DNA of 64,000 bases from Acholoe squamosa (Eukaryota; Annelida; Polychaeta; Phyllodocida; Polynoidae). The position numbers and the translations under genes were made by a program. Every line of letters starts with the position of its first letter. Within the stretch, counting starts at the first letter, position 1. Location of the stretch: contig OX439036.1 in assembly GCA_949317995.1 (NCBI GenBank), forward strand, positions 25,813,854 to 25,877,853. The letters are read 5' to 3'. The notes under the pieces were generated by a model, which saw only the letters and a program-made list of their open reading frames with translations, was not told the origin of the DNA and made no database searches. Positions 35,401 to 46,594 of this stretch are shown here, in pieces.

Positions 35401-38400
35401 CTCAGTGTGTGTAGTGTACATATGCGCCAGCACTGACACATTAGATTTTGTCTGTGAATTTGTGTAATGCAATTCTCTCGCCATGAATACGACCTAAGCT
35501 GTCGAAATGACGTTAAACATTTATTACTCACTCAATCAAACTTGATTTGGTTCCCGACATAAGAGCCATTGTTAGGACCTGTATTGTACTGAATGGGAGG
35601 AAATACAATTTTAGTTTTATCTGTATTTAGTCAAACTGACTACCTACTATCCTTGCAATGGTTATTATCTAACCCTGATGGGTCTTATTTCCGGCACAGA
35701 TTAGAACCTAGGTTCTGTAAATACTAGGATCAGAAGTCTGTGTTTAACACTACATGTTCATTACGTCTATTCCATATGTAGGGAGCGATACAATATGCCT
35801 GTGGCAACATGCCAAACAGCAACACTTCACCGCACCTTTCTAAGCATGTAAGTGTTAGATCTTGATCCATTCATGTAACTAAGTATCTGTACTGATCAAA
35901 TACCGGGGTATTCTACCCAAAGTTTACTACACTATATTGTGACCCCTGAGGAGTGGCTGTTATATTTATCATACCATAGCAACACAATATTACTCCCTCC
36001 TTAGAATTGGTATGTATAGCTCTGAAAATGGCACCAACATTGAACACAGTAATCATCTAATAGGATAAATGCCCGCGGGATATACATGTGCGGTCACTAA
36101 CTTGACTATTGTAGAACCTAGAATAACGTGCATGTACCGTACTGTAACGTACGTATAAGGCGCATCCCGCATATAAGGCGCGCCCCCAACTCAGCAATTT
36201 TTATAAGGCGCACCTGGAGGTCGATTCTTTTAGTTTTCAGTGCCCAGTCTATGAGGCACCCTGAATTTCGAGCTTATTCTATGAGGCTCAGGAGGTCTCA
36301 AAGTCACGAAGAAGATGCGCCTCATGACCAGGAGAATAAGCTGTGGCATATACACGAAACTGTAGCCTACTTCGCCTAATAAAACCTCCAATGAGAGGGG
36401 GTGCACCTTATAGAATGGGGAAATTACATTAAGATAGTAGTAAACTTATGATGAAGACGAAGTTAATGTAACCCTTCCAACAACAACAAACAAAAAAAAG
36501 ACTGTTCAAAAAAAGGTCCTAGGTTCGCCTTATAAGCGTGATGTGCCTTATACGTGAGATATCAGGGCAATGATTGTACAGTATAGGATAGGTCAGTCCA
36601 TACAGTCCTATAGTGAGGGCCAACCCCCCTCTACCCCCCCCCCCCATGAAACTAGGTGACCTTGTGTGATCAGTATTGGGCCCTTTATAGGATAAGGGGG
36701 TTTATGGAGCTATCATGTATCTTCCTGAAAGGGATACCAAAAGAAATAAAGAGACCATCTAAGCCAAAAAATCCTGCTGAATCCAAAAATGTTCGTCTTT
36801 CTTATCAGAATTTGACCAAAAGTATCTGAAAATGATGTTTGATGAGGGAAATACTTTTAAAAATGTACAAAAATTATATTGAAAATGATTGCAAATCTTT
36901 AAATATAGAACACATAAATCAGAGTTAATACCTTAATCCACATACCCAAATGTCTGCCTATCTCTCAGTCAGGCAAGTTCTGGGCTTGTGCATTATTCTG
37001 CCTATCCCACATACAGCATATCAATTGTGTACCTATCACTCATCCTGCCTATCTCTTCAATCTGAAACATTGACAGTTCAATCTGGTTATCTCTTAAAAG
37101 GCCTAACTTATAATGCTTATCCCTCACCTTAGCTTATCTCATTTGTTCCTTCTTTCCTTTAGTCTACCTATCCTCAATCTGCCTCTCATTCATTTTACCT
37201 ATCCCTCATGGTGACTATCCCTCAGACCATCATGTTTAATCTGCGCTGTTTGTCTGCTATATAAGCCTTTATTGTTTAACGGTACATTCCTTACCATGTC
37301 TACTATTTCAATTTTACCTATCCCTGATAATGCCTATCATGTAGCCTACCTATCCCTCATTGTGCCTATCCCCCAACTCTGCACATCCCTCATATTTGAA
37401 TTGCATATCTGTCCCTAGGATGCATGTTTGTTTTTTTTTGTTTTTTTTTTATGTTTGCTCATCTTACAAGGTACTCTGTGCCTATTCCTTAAATTGCTAA
37501 TTGCTCATACTGCCTATCCCTCTTGCTACCCATCCTTACCTATCCCCCATGCACTTTATACAGCTCTCTTACCCATCTCACCTCTCTTACCTACCTATGT
37601 CACAACCAACCTTCATTATGATGACCATTTCTTAGTCACCCTATCACCTAACATACTGGTTACAGTCCACCTTATTCACGCATCTACCTATCATTCATGC
37701 TGCATATCTTTCAGTTTACCTATATAATGATATGAATGGAGGATAGGCATAATGGGGGATAGGTATATTTCACAAGGCATAGACCTGGAGACAGGTGGAA
37801 GAAATTGAACACAAGCTGAGATATGTATAGAGAGAGCGAGTTAGATTGACTGAGCTGACATGGTAAGAAAACCATATGGAGAGCATGAGGGATAGGTATT
37901 CAAAAGGATTGGTAGCAAGGGGGATAGGTAGCATGTGCAATATCTAGTTTGAGGGATAGGCACAGAGAGTACCTTGTAAGATGAGCAAATGCAAAACAAG
38001 AAAACATGGGTGGTAGCGACAGATGGGCAAGTCAAATATGAGGGATATGCAGAGTTGGGGGATAGGTATAATGAAGGATATGTAGGCTTTATGCATTGTT
38101 AAGGATAGGTAGGATCAAAATGATAGACATGATAAGCAATGTAACTGTTAACCATTAGGGCCTAAATAAACAGATGAACAATACAGTTTAAACATGGTGG
38201 TCTTAGGGATAGTCACATGAGGGATAGGTAAAATGAATGATAGGAAGACTGAGGATAGGTATACTATGGGAAACTTGGACCAGAGAAGATTAGCTAAAGT
38301 AAGGAGTAAGCTTTAGTATCTAGGTCTTTTGGGAGATAGCCTTACTTCAAGATACTTTAGATTTAAGAGATAGGCAGTATGAGTGATAGGTAGACTAAGG

Positions 38401-41400
38401 GATAGGCAGTATGTGAAATAGGCAGAGTAATGCACAGTTAGAATACTTGTCAAATTGGGAGATAGGCAGACATTTGGAAATGTGCATTGAGGTACTAACT
38501 CTGGTTTACGTGTGTCTACAAAGACTTCTCATTATTTTTAATATTATTTTTGTACATCTTTAAAATATTTTCTTCATCAAACCTCATTTTCGGGTACTTT
38601 TAGTCAATTTCTGAGAATCATGATAAAAAATTTGGATTCATCAGGATTTTCTGGTCCAGGTGGTTTCTTCTTCCCCTTTAGTATCACCCTGATAAAGGAA
38701 TACCACAGCTCCATAAACCACCTAATCCTCTACAGAAATCAACAATGAAGACACAGGGGCACCTAGTTTCATGGGGGGGGGGTAGAGGGGGGTGGCCTGT
38801 CACACTCTACCCATAGACTATGCTCTCAGTGACCTCTCCTATAGTATAAGCTTCTTGATCAGGGTACAGAACCACGGGGTCTGGGTACACATTTTTATTG
38901 TAACACTTTGGAGGAAGGGCTGAGATGACCTTATAAGTGTACCGTGATTTAAGAACAAGTAGTAGCAACCATATGTTAGTTTACCCGATGTACTTATGTA
39001 CAAGGACACCTTGGAAAGGGGTGAAAAGAGGTACTTTGTTATCTTGAAGATAAGTAAAATCTTGGTAGGCAGCATTGATATTAAAATAGTTAGAGAAAAT
39101 GTTAAAACACTAGTTAAATGATTCAGGATGTACATGAGTTTAGAAAAATACCGGTTTTGGGGTTCAGACCTTTATAAATAATCGCAATAGGGTTAAAGAA
39201 GCTGACTCAAATTCTGTGCAGGTGCACTTTCTTAACGATATACATGTACATGTATGATAAATAGACACAATATAGTAAGCGCGTTTAGTTCAATAGCAAT
39301 ATTCTCTGAAAAGTTGGTATAAACAAAGGAGGCCTTTTATAGTATTCTCATATATACCTACACAATACACATACCGATATATTGTGTTGGACTGTTGGTC
39401 CATTGTATTCTATTTTATTTTGTGCATCTGACTTCATAAGGAAATCAGAACTTAGGTGGCACTTTGCATACTACCGTACATGTAATATATCGCCAATATC
39501 TAACAGCTGGCGCATGACAATGCTTACTGTAAAACCCCGTGTATAAGCCTCATGCACAGATAAGCCGCACCCTGAGTCTGTGGAGATACTATAAGCCGCA
39601 CCAGGGGCTTAAAATTGTCTATAAATCGTACCTTATACGTGGGGTTTTACAGTAGTTTGTTTTATTAACGGTTTTATTTGATCCTGCTTTACATTATCGC
39701 ATTACCAGTAATACACTTCAACCCAGTGGGAACCAGTGATGCGCAAAGCTAGCCACATCAAGCTGTACCAGATCTCAGAAAGTCTTTTATAGCACATTTA
39801 AGACACTATGGACAATATGGATAGTTTATCAAGCCGACTGATATCTAACGTGATGAACACACTGCCCCTATCTCTCCACAATCACTGATACCAGCTGATA
39901 GCGGAATGTCGAGTCATCATGGGGCCATACCTCTTGGAACACCAAGTGTTTGATAGGGCTTCTACTATGTATTTTAACCTGGACTCTAAGCCATGTAATT
40001 GACCTCTTAAACCAATAAGACGCCAAGTTCAATACGTATGGCACTTAAGGCCAATCCATATAGTAGGTATATTACATCAGAGGGGACGGGGGGGGGGGGG
40101 ATTTTTATTGCCTTCCGTAGTAAAAGTGTGACAAGGGGGTGGTTGGGTGATCAAAAAGGTGTGACATACTTCATGGATCAGCCCTTACCAAGTGAAGGTT
40201 ATCTGAGTTAACACCGTCTGATACTGTAGTATCTTGTGTATAAGGCCAACATTAACCCCCCCCCCCCCCGGTTATTATTATGCCCAAAGTATTGAGTATG
40301 GGGAATCTAGTTTGGGCGAGAGTTGGTATAAAATGAACCTTGAGTTATAGGGAATAGTACCTGGGGCCAAATCTTTAACAGTTTAATACTACATAAATCC
40401 AAGGGCTCCTCTACGTCCCTGATAACCCCCCCCCCCCCATATAAAGCGCATTCCATCTTTTGGGAGGTACTACATTTTTAGTATAAGACACACTATTAGA
40501 TGTGGGTATAAGCCGCCACTTATAAGCGAGGTACAATGTAGTTGTACTGTTTGAATGTATCCACTTTGCTGGTAATAAAAAGATAAACCAACGTGACTTT
40601 ACAGAATGAAGCTCTCAAACATTCTACAGTTTATTCTTTATACTAATAAGACGTTAGGCAACGAGTGTTGAAGCAATTGAACTCGCAAGTAACTTGGAAA
40701 GTACAGGTCTGGCCATTTTGGCAGTTAGTGACAGCAATGCAGAACACTTACCAACAATTATATAGAGCTGTAGTAGTTGTTAATATTAAGAAATATCCCA
40801 AACAAAGAAGAAACGTACTCCATACATATTGTACACCTGACATTTTGGATTTTGCCATCAACTGGCTAGGTATGTCGTCCTATCCGTAACAAATTTTCTC
40901 AAATCATTGTTATTAGGCCTGTTTTTGCATGGATCCATCTTTTTCTTGGTAAACTATAATACATTATGATTTCTTTAACATCTGCCATGTTTGTATTAAA
41001 TTGACACGCACTCGCAATGTCGTAAAAGTTTAACCGCTCGGACGGCTTTTGGCAAAAACATTCCAAGATGAATGCAAATCGTTTCAATGACAATTATGCT
41101 ACTAGAATGATTTTATTGTTATGTTTTTAAATAAGAAACAGAAAAATGTACAATATAACCATAGAAGGAAAAATAGCATTATAACACTGCTGGGCAAAGC
41201 CAGAGTGCATTATCCTGTATGCTGCGTTCTGATTAGCTGATAGACCATGCATTATCTGGATAATGCACTCCCAGCACAGGAGGTCAACTTCATCTCACAT
41301 TTAGACTTCACAATTGATATTCATATGTTGTCAGGTGGCTGATGGGTTATTTTTCTGTGTTATAACGGGAATAATGCACTTGGTCATGGCTGCTGTCGTG

Positions 41401-43851
41401 CTCTAGACTGTATGAGACATCTCAATACAGTCTACAGCACTCCCACAGCCATGCCCCGTGCATTATTCCCTAAATATATGATTTTGTCCATCATGTATGA
41501 CATCCGATCCGCCCAGAGCTGACACCCTAAGCTGACACCTCCATAGAAAAGCATTGAGTGCACAAATCGTCTGCACCCATTTTGAGGAGACATATTTTTT
41601 TAAAACCTTAATATCAGAAAGATAAGGACCAGTTAACAGGTAACAATTACACCTCTAGGATCCTGAATATGTACACTATCTCATGACATGTTTCATTTTC
41701 TCTCATATTTTAGCATTTTGATGTTATATGAAATGAATTTTCTTGGGCTCTGAAAATTTTTGGAAGAAAATTCTAAGGTTGGCCTCATTTGGCTCAGGTA
41801 GGTCAAGCGACCGCAAAAAAAAAACACATGTTTTTGGGCCCTTGTATATTGTTGTAGAAGACAATATTTTCGGATTAAGTTCCTACATGTACTAACATGT
41901 ACTGGACTAGTCAGTTTAGTGGCTCTGACTCTAACCTCACGAGGTTGGTACAGTTTATCCCCGGAAGCTTATCTGAAATGATCCCGTTTCACTAGGTCAA
42001 TGCATATCTGTTGTCGATCAGTCATACAATATTAACATGACCACACCAACTATCAGGGCTCGACAAATCCCTGTGCCCAATGCCCGTGACTCAAAAAAAA
42101 TTCACTGGGCACAAACAAATTTTCAAGTTATGCCCAATGGGCACAGCTGTCCAAAAGCTACTAAAGCCATCTTAAAACTATGTGTGTTCCATTTATCTAA
42201 ATATGTAATTTTGAGTATAAAAAGCAAAGGTGTTGGGCACCGACCTTGCCTATTGGGCACAACCTTTTTTTTGCTCTTGTGCCCAGTGGGCAGACAGTCT
42301 CCAAACTGATTTGTCGAGCCCTGACTATGGAATTTAGAATCTAGGAATTCAAGTCCATGGTAGTGCTTTAGTTAGCCCTCTGCTCTCTATGGATGATTGC
42401 GCTATTGGTATGAGTTTATCAATCATTTGTTTACTCATTTTGGTCAAGGCATCTTCAACAGTATTTATATGAATCTGACATATCGAAATCTGAGGTTGGC
42501 ACTGAAGATGCTAACCTGAATGAAATGCTGGTGACCGGTTTAACAAACATCATTAGAGGCTATGAAATTCCACCCACCTTTCTACTGAATTATGATGAGT
42601 TCCACCGTGTGATCCACCAACCGCATATAATAATCCGTCCATAGCAGCAGCTCCAACTCGATTTCTAGGCACTGACATGTTGGCACACCGATGCCATGCA
42701 TTTATAAAGGGATCATAACAGTCTACAGCATGTGAGTCTATATTTCCATCTGGGGAATTATTTCTACCACCAATAATATAGAGTAACCCGTGTATTACAC
42801 AAGCTGCTACCCCACTCCGGGGTAGCGGCAAGTCGGTCAATTTGAGCCATTCTTTTGACTCTGGGTTATAGCATTCTACATTACTGAGTGAGTGTCTCAA
42901 GTAACCGCCAGCAACATAGATAACCGGTGGGGCAATTGGGTTCCGTCTCTTCTCAGGACAGCGCCTATGCAGGGTGAGGTCCTGGAAGATGCGACTCAGG
43001 TAGTCACGACACTGTGGTGTCTTCTGCAGGATATCACAGTGTTTGAGCTGCTCCTGTAGGAAGCAGGGGGTTAGGAAGTGGCAGCGGACGGCAGACAGAA
43101 GATGCTCCAGCTTAGGGCGCCGCGTCTCCTCAACATGGCGGACCCAGAGAAGCACTGCCTGATAAACTTCAGATTCACAGCGTACATTCAGTTCATCACT
43201 CTTTATCACCTGAACAAGCTGGGTAGGTGATAGGTTCATAAACTCCTCTTGCTGGCATACAGCACTGAAATTTTGGTAGACATACTGGCGCGCCTTCTGG
43301 TGCAGGTCGTGGCAGCCATGCACCTGAGCAAAGTCGGCTATACCGATACAGTTCGAAGGGTCGAGTTGGTGTTCGAGAAAGGTGCAACAAGCCTCAATAA
43401 CATGTGACATCTGCAGCATACAGGCAGCAGGCAGAAGGGCGCACACATTCATCTCACTGACATGGATCTCTGATGTGTAGGCAAATTCAATGAGTGTGGC
43501 CAGGACACCAGGCTTGATGCTCAGCAGTGGGATATCACACATCTCACACTCCTTCATGCCAGATGTGCAGAACATAGCTTTAAAATATGGGCTGGCCGCT
43601 GCCAGCACCAGTTTATGCGCACGGTATGTCTCCGTCTCAGCACGTAGATTTACATCACACAACTTCCCGGCATGACGCAGGTTATTCATCACCTCAAACG
43701 CCTCCTTTGGATGCTTCATGATGGTAAAATGCATACTGCCATCCAGTGGTCTGTCAGCATTGACTGGTTTGGGTCGATAGCACCCTGGTGTGCTTGGGGT
43801 CCCCCTAGCGCCACCAGAAGCAGTCCCTGGTGTGGAACCTATATTGCTCAT
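29324..43851 (-). CDS. KEAP1: KEAP1, BTB-BACK-Kelch adaptor of the CUL3 ligase (4 coding exons)
   Basis: KEAP1 holds NRF2 in the cytoplasm, presents it to CUL3/RBX1 for ubiquitination and releases it when its cysteines are modified. Coding exons, in gene order, are 43851-42578, 30688-30483, 30061-29885 and 29463-29324; intron phases 2, 1 and 1 keep one frame of 598 residues (human about 624). BTB spans about 55-162, BACK/IVR 165-295, six Kelch blades 310-598. The first ATG of the open exon, at 43851, has A at -3. By alignment with human KEAP1, pocket residues Y334, S363, R380, N382, R415, H436, R483, S508, Y525, Q530, S555, Y572 and S602 all have identical counterparts. C273, C288, C297 and C613 are kept, but C151 is Asn135 and C226 is Thr. 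The short human tail after MEPC is missing. A closely related KLHL protein is unlikely given [10 protein letters not shown] and the pocket. Confidence 0.95.
29464..29884 (-). other. KEAP1 intron 3 (421 bp)
   Basis: GT-AG intron. It contains remnants like the CCGTAA MITE family (CTCACATATAAGACGCACAT near 29546 and ACATACAAGACACACC near 29710). KEAP1 intron 2 of the close pair, 30062-30482, happens to be 421 bp as well and holds only single-copy-looking sequence and an (AG)n run near 30428-30441. Confidence 0.7.
29885..30061 (-). CDS. KEAP1: KEAP1 coding exon 3: Kelch blade
   Basis: It follows CTTTTTCTGTAG. The 177 nt encode [20 protein letters not shown] (Y525 and Q530 equivalents), the blade [14 protein letters not shown] and [10 protein letters not shown] (S555), ending ALG at CTGG|GTAAGA. 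Phase 1 at both ends, so the exon could be skipped without breaking frame. Confidence 0.95.
30483..30688 (-). CDS. KEAP1: KEAP1 coding exon 2: Kelch blades
   Basis: It begins after TGTTCCAG at 30689 with YNPTDATW, contains [20 protein letters not shown] and DGANRL (the R483 equivalent), and ends TTRSGAG at a GCAG|GTAAAA donor. 206 nt, phase 2 in and phase 1 out. Confidence 0.95.
31180..31405 (-). mobile_element. Truncated GGGAGT-type MITE
   Basis: Only one end is present: CATGGTCACTCCC at 31393-31405. The CTTTTGACCTATAGTAACGCG block near 31228 matches internal blocks of the elements at 47148 and 49191. The opposite end is missing. Confidence 0.7.
31663..33839. mobile_element. TTAA-flanked 2.2-kb element
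   Basis: AGAGGCACTGTCACG at 31663 and CGTGGCACTGCCTCT ending at 33839 are inverted repeats, each directly flanked by TTAA. Perfect TTAA duplication is the mark of piggyBac and Kolobok transposases; ends starting AG rather than CC favour Kolobok, by inference. No transposase ORF was seen, so the copy is non-autonomous or decayed. A CCGTAA MITE (31705-31976) is nested near its left end. Confidence 0.7.
31705..31976 (+). mobile_element. CCGTAA-type MITE, short subfamily, with internal duplication
   Basis: TA-flanked; ends CCGTAATCTCCCGCGTATAA and ACGTGGGAGATTACGG. A 39-bp unit, from GCGTCTTATACGCGAAAATG to CATTTGCTAAGTTTGGGGT, is present twice in tandem near 31856-31935. Confidence 0.95.
35351..35535 (+). 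mobile_element. Retroposon 3' end (SINE-like), copy 1
   Basis: From GGGCTTCCCTTGCCCACTTA to the tail GTCGAAATGACGTTAAACAT, TTATTACTCACTCAATCAA. The same sequence is present inverted at 48149-48323. A short ACTC-type tail after a TTAAACA motif is common in SINEs and LINE 3' ends of marine invertebrates. No A/B boxes were seen, so it may be a 5'-truncated LINE or a SINE body. Confidence 0.7.
36137..36566 (+). mobile_element. Decayed CCGTAA-family MITE
   Basis: Left end CCGTACTGTAACGTACGTAT then AAGGCGC-type blocks; right end GCCTTATACGTGAGATATCA. Many substitutions and an expanded middle. It lies immediately beside the large inverted repeat at 36582. Confidence 0.55.
36582..38843. repeat. 2.26-kb near-spacerless inverted repeat with CCTATCCCTCA motifs
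   Basis: TATAGGATAGGTCAGT at 36582 pairs with the complement of ACTGACCTCTCCTATA-like sequence ending near 38843. Matches continue inward: CCCCCATGAAACTAGGTG with CACCTAGTTTCATGGGGG, GAGTTAATACCTTAAT with its diverged partner, ATGTCTGCCTATCTCTC with GAGATAGGCAGACAT, and GCTCATCTTACAAGGTAC with GTACCTTGTAAGATGAGC. The centre is near 37735, so each arm is about 1.1 kb. The middle of the arms is studded with CCTATCCCTCA (left) and TGAGGGATAGG (right). No ORF. A transcript of the intron would fold into a long imperfect hairpin. Confidence 0.85.
39527..39652. mobile_element. Small TA-flanked MITE (CTGTAAAACCCC ends)
   Basis: 126 bp, TA on both sides, ends CTGTAAAACCCCGTGTATAA and TTATACGTGGGGTTTTACAG. 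Internal ATAAGCCGCACC blocks parallel the ATAAGGCGCACC of the CCGTAA family, so it is a related subfamily. Confidence 0.85.
40224..40538. mobile_element. Decayed MITE related to the CCGTAA family
   Basis: CTGTAGTATCTTGTGTATAA on the left and CTTATAAGCGAGGTACAATG on the right are diverged inverted repeats. Internal ATAAAGCGCATTCC and ATAAGCCGCC blocks fit. C-runs near 40257-40269 and 40427-40438. Confidence 0.5.
41187..41478. repeat. Two adjacent hairpins ending in GTGCATTAT
   Basis: First hairpin: CTGGGCAAAGCCAGAGTGCA.. and GATAATGCACTCCCAG (about 41190-41275). Second: GGGAATAATGCAC..GTCATGGCTG..GTGCT..AGACTGTATGAGA pairing with its complement and ending GTGCATTATTCCC (about 41368-41472). 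The second is almost perfectly paired over 105 bases and may be a MITE. Function unknown. Confidence 0.7.
42054..42323. mobile_element. 5-bp-duplication MITE (CAGGGCTCGACAAATC ends), copy A
   Basis: The ends CAGGGCTCGACAAATC and GATTTGTCGAGCCCTG are perfect inverted repeats, flanked on both sides by ACTAT (42049-42053 and 42324-42328). Internal GTGCCCAATGGGCAC-type motifs repeat. A second copy lies at 57713. No ORF of its own was recognised. Confidence 0.85.
42578..43851 (-). CDS. KEAP1: KEAP1 coding exon 1: BTB, BACK, Kelch blades 1-2
   Basis: This holds 424 codons plus two bases. An N-terminal Gly/Thr/Pro-rich stretch is followed by the BTB (CDVNLRAE...[16 protein letters not shown]), the BACK domain ([40 protein letters not shown]) and the first Kelch repeats to HHNSVER. 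The donor is AAAG|GTGGGT at 42577, splitting the Arg codon before YNP. Open reading continues upstream to about 44007 but without an ATG. Confidence 0.95.
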
Positions 43852-44077
43852 AGTGATGTGTGTTGTTTGCCACCCAGAATGGTGTTTAATAAACAACAGG
43901 TCGTTTCTGATATGAAATGTAGGTGCCGTCAGGTAATGGTGGTATACAATATCTCCATAAAAAGGTCCACAAAGAAATCCCTTGGTTGAGTTGACATCTA
44001 GACACAAACACCTTCCAGAAAACGCATTGTTTCACACATGGCTTGGCTGTAGGGCTACGTAATTTCCTCACAATCAC
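43852..44077 (-). other. KEAP1 5' UTR part of the first coding exon
   Basis: On the gene's strand a TTCTTTTGCAG acceptor ends at 44078, so the exon probably begins at 44077 and a non-coding first exon lies further upstream (higher coordinates), not located. The frame stays open from the ATG up to about 44007 but has no earlier ATG; only a TTG is found there. Confidence 0.55.
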
Positions 44078-44382
44078 CTGCAAAAGAATTGCATAACCAG
44101 TCATTAGATTACACGATGCCCTTTTACATGTATACCTGGCAAGGTTGCTGTCTTAACCTAGACTATTACCGGTATGCATTATCAATAACTGATTTTCACT
44201 GATATATCTACATCTCTAGGCTCTACTCCTACCCCCACCGATTTAGTGAGTCAGTAGTGTCAGAGAGTATTATAAAGTGACCCAGGTTCACATCTAAGTG
44301 AATCACAGTAGATGCCACTCACTGGCCAACAAAAACCAGGAAAACTGGCCAACTAAAACCATGTGACCCCGGCTACGGGTAG

Positions 44383-44730
44383 GCCCCTGTTAGTGTGGGG
44401 TCTCCAAACCTGTCTGCCGCTCCAAGATCACTCCGTACAGGTGTGGGAGAGTTGTAATACCAAATGTTGGGGGAGCACGGGGAGACTTTCCCGCACCCCT
44501 TACCCTTGCTGAATCCTCTTGAAATTCACAAGAAGCATTGATAAAGACCCAGAGCAGCCTTGCTGAAAGAATGGATGCTCTACGATCATTTTAAGATAGG
44601 AAAAATAAACATTTTGCTGAAAATACGAAAATAACATTTCAAAACAAGATGGTGGCCGTCGCATATGCGAGGCTTTACTCTGCGCTGTTATAATTGCTGC
44701 ACTTAAAAAAAATATGACGAATTTAGTTTC
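44383..44730 (+). repeat. Dispersed repeat related to the 46756-49182 foldback
   Basis: Blocks AGTGTGGGGTCTCC, GTCTGCCGCTC, GTACAGGTGTGGGAGAGTTG, TTTTAAGATAGGAAAAAT and AACAAGATGGTGGCC match 47695-48040 in the same order and orientation. The rest of the foldback is missing. 44078-44382 and 44731-45097 hold nothing I recognise. Confidence 0.65.
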
Positions 44731-45097
44731 CATTTTATGAAATGTTGTAGATATTGATATAACCCATCGTTCATGGCCTCAACAATATCCAGCTTTAACT
44801 CTAATTATATCAGCTGGACACTTGTAAACAAAGCAATTTTGCCGAATCAAACCAGTGATAGTAATGGGCAGGCCTGTCAACCTGCAGTTCTTATGTACCA
44901 AAGCACCCTGTCCCATATGACGTGAGGAGGCCCGGGACAGGGTATCTCTGTCTAGCCCCTGTGTGCTGGGTGACCATCCACATTTGAATCAAATTGATTT
45001 AGAAATTAAAAGATTTGGGATTAATAGTGAACCAAATAATCATACTCCAAGCTCTAATAGAACAAAAACAATTAAACTTTAATTTAAAGGGCTATTA

Positions 45098-46594
45098 GGG
45101 AGCGTTCATTATTTATGGCAGGGGGGATGACCAAATGAAGGGGAGGGGTCATTTCTTTTGGAGGTATTCAGAGAGGGGGGGGGGAATTTTTTTCCAACCT
45201 ATTCTTAGAGGGGGGGTCATTTTTTTTAAACCTATTCTTGGGGGGGTCATTTTTTTAAACCCATTCCCGAGGGCCAGGTAGTTTCTTGTTGGGGAGTATT
45301 TGCTAATATGATGCAAATTTTATGACAAAGGAACAAAAATCGTCGCGAATTTTAAACAGGGCTTTTGACAGGGCCGCACAGCGCGTAATACATGCATTTA
45401 AACCTTAAATTGGGCATTTAAATGGTTAGACGTGCGTTAAATGTCACATAGAAATGTTTTTTTCTTTTGGGAAAGGACCTGGGATTCATACTGAGAATGA
45501 CACAGAAATGGCAGCCCCCTTGCTGGAAAGATAGACGTCTGCAGATTTAACCTCTGCAGATTTAACAAATCAATTTAACATTGCCTCTAAGCTTCATGAA
45601 TAGTTGTAATCCTATCAGTATCAGTAAAGTTATTAACAGTAATATGATGATGGCTAGCTTTCCAGTGCTATGCACTCTGTGGCACTTATTAGAATGAATA
45701 TGGTATTAATATCTCACTGTACAGGTACTTGTGTAAAAGTCATCTGCAATGGTCGTTTATAGATAAGGAGCTGTCTTGCTTTTCATTTTCTATTTTTGTC
45801 CCATTGATTCTCAAAATGGCGCAATAGATACTACAAAACTGCACCATTTGTCCCATTGCAAAAAATCCTGTCAAAGGCCCTGTTTAAATATTTGGTTTTC
45901 AGTAATAATTCTAGATATAATTCAGTCCAACATTTTGTTACCAGCTACCTCTATTTCATATCCATTTGATTATGTTATATGATGGGAGTCTTACTCCTTT
46001 GTGTGTCAAACAGTGGTTAGCATGGATAAGATGTTCCCGTACCTGTGTTACCAACTCACATGACCATTCCTTGACCAATCAGGGCATCACAATTTTTCCG
46101 CTGGTTCCCACATATTTGTGAAAGATCTTTTGGCAGGTACCCATATTAAAATTCAACATGATAAGCCCCCTTTAAAACATGGATGAGGCCAGTCACTACC
46201 ACTTTGGTATACAGTTTTCCCTGGGTTGTAACACTGTTCAGCTCTTGAGATTGAAGTATTTGGCCCAATTTGTGACACAATGTTCCTTTATCTTTTGCTC
46301 GCCCTGCTGATTGTTTCAAAAGATGTCATCATGAAAATAAATACTTTCCTTTAAAGGGGTGCTGGGAAGGGTATGGTATGCCACAAACAGCACTTTGTGG
46401 TGCTACACCATACACATCACAAGAGTGAACAGGGCACCAACAAAGTTCTCAGTAGTAAAAAATGTTACATGCTAAAATCAGCGCAACTCGCGATCAGAAT
46501 CTCCAGGTTTAACTCTTGTTTTCACCCCTTGATGAAATCAACCCTGACAAGAATTATGTCTATAACACCCTTCAAATAAATAATGAACGCTCCC
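45098..46594. mobile_element. PIF/Harbinger-like 1.5-kb element
   Basis: GGGAGCGTTCATTATTTAT at 45098 and its complement ATAAATAATGAACGCTCCC ending 46594 are inverted repeats flanked by TTA on both sides. A 3-bp TTA/TAA duplication and GGG ends fit PIF/Harbinger. The left part has GGGGGTCATTTTTTTAAACC direct repeats (about 45210-45270). No transposase ORF was recognised. Confidence 0.75.

Larger units (their letters stand above)
30689..42577 (-). other. KEAP1 large intron (11.9 kb)
   Basis: It separates the BTB/BACK exon from the other Kelch exons, with a GTGGGT donor and a TTCCAG acceptor. It is filled with mobile DNA, listed separately. Stretches where I recognise nothing: 30689-31179, 33840-35350, 35536-36136, 38844-39526, 39653-40223, 40539-41186 and 41479-42053. 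No extra Kelch-encoding exon was seen in any frame. Confidence 0.85.

Noticed and set aside
43852-44007. 52-codon N-terminal extension of KEAP1
   Set aside because: The frame is open, but the triplet at 44005-44007 is TTG, not ATG; the first in-frame ATG is at 43851.
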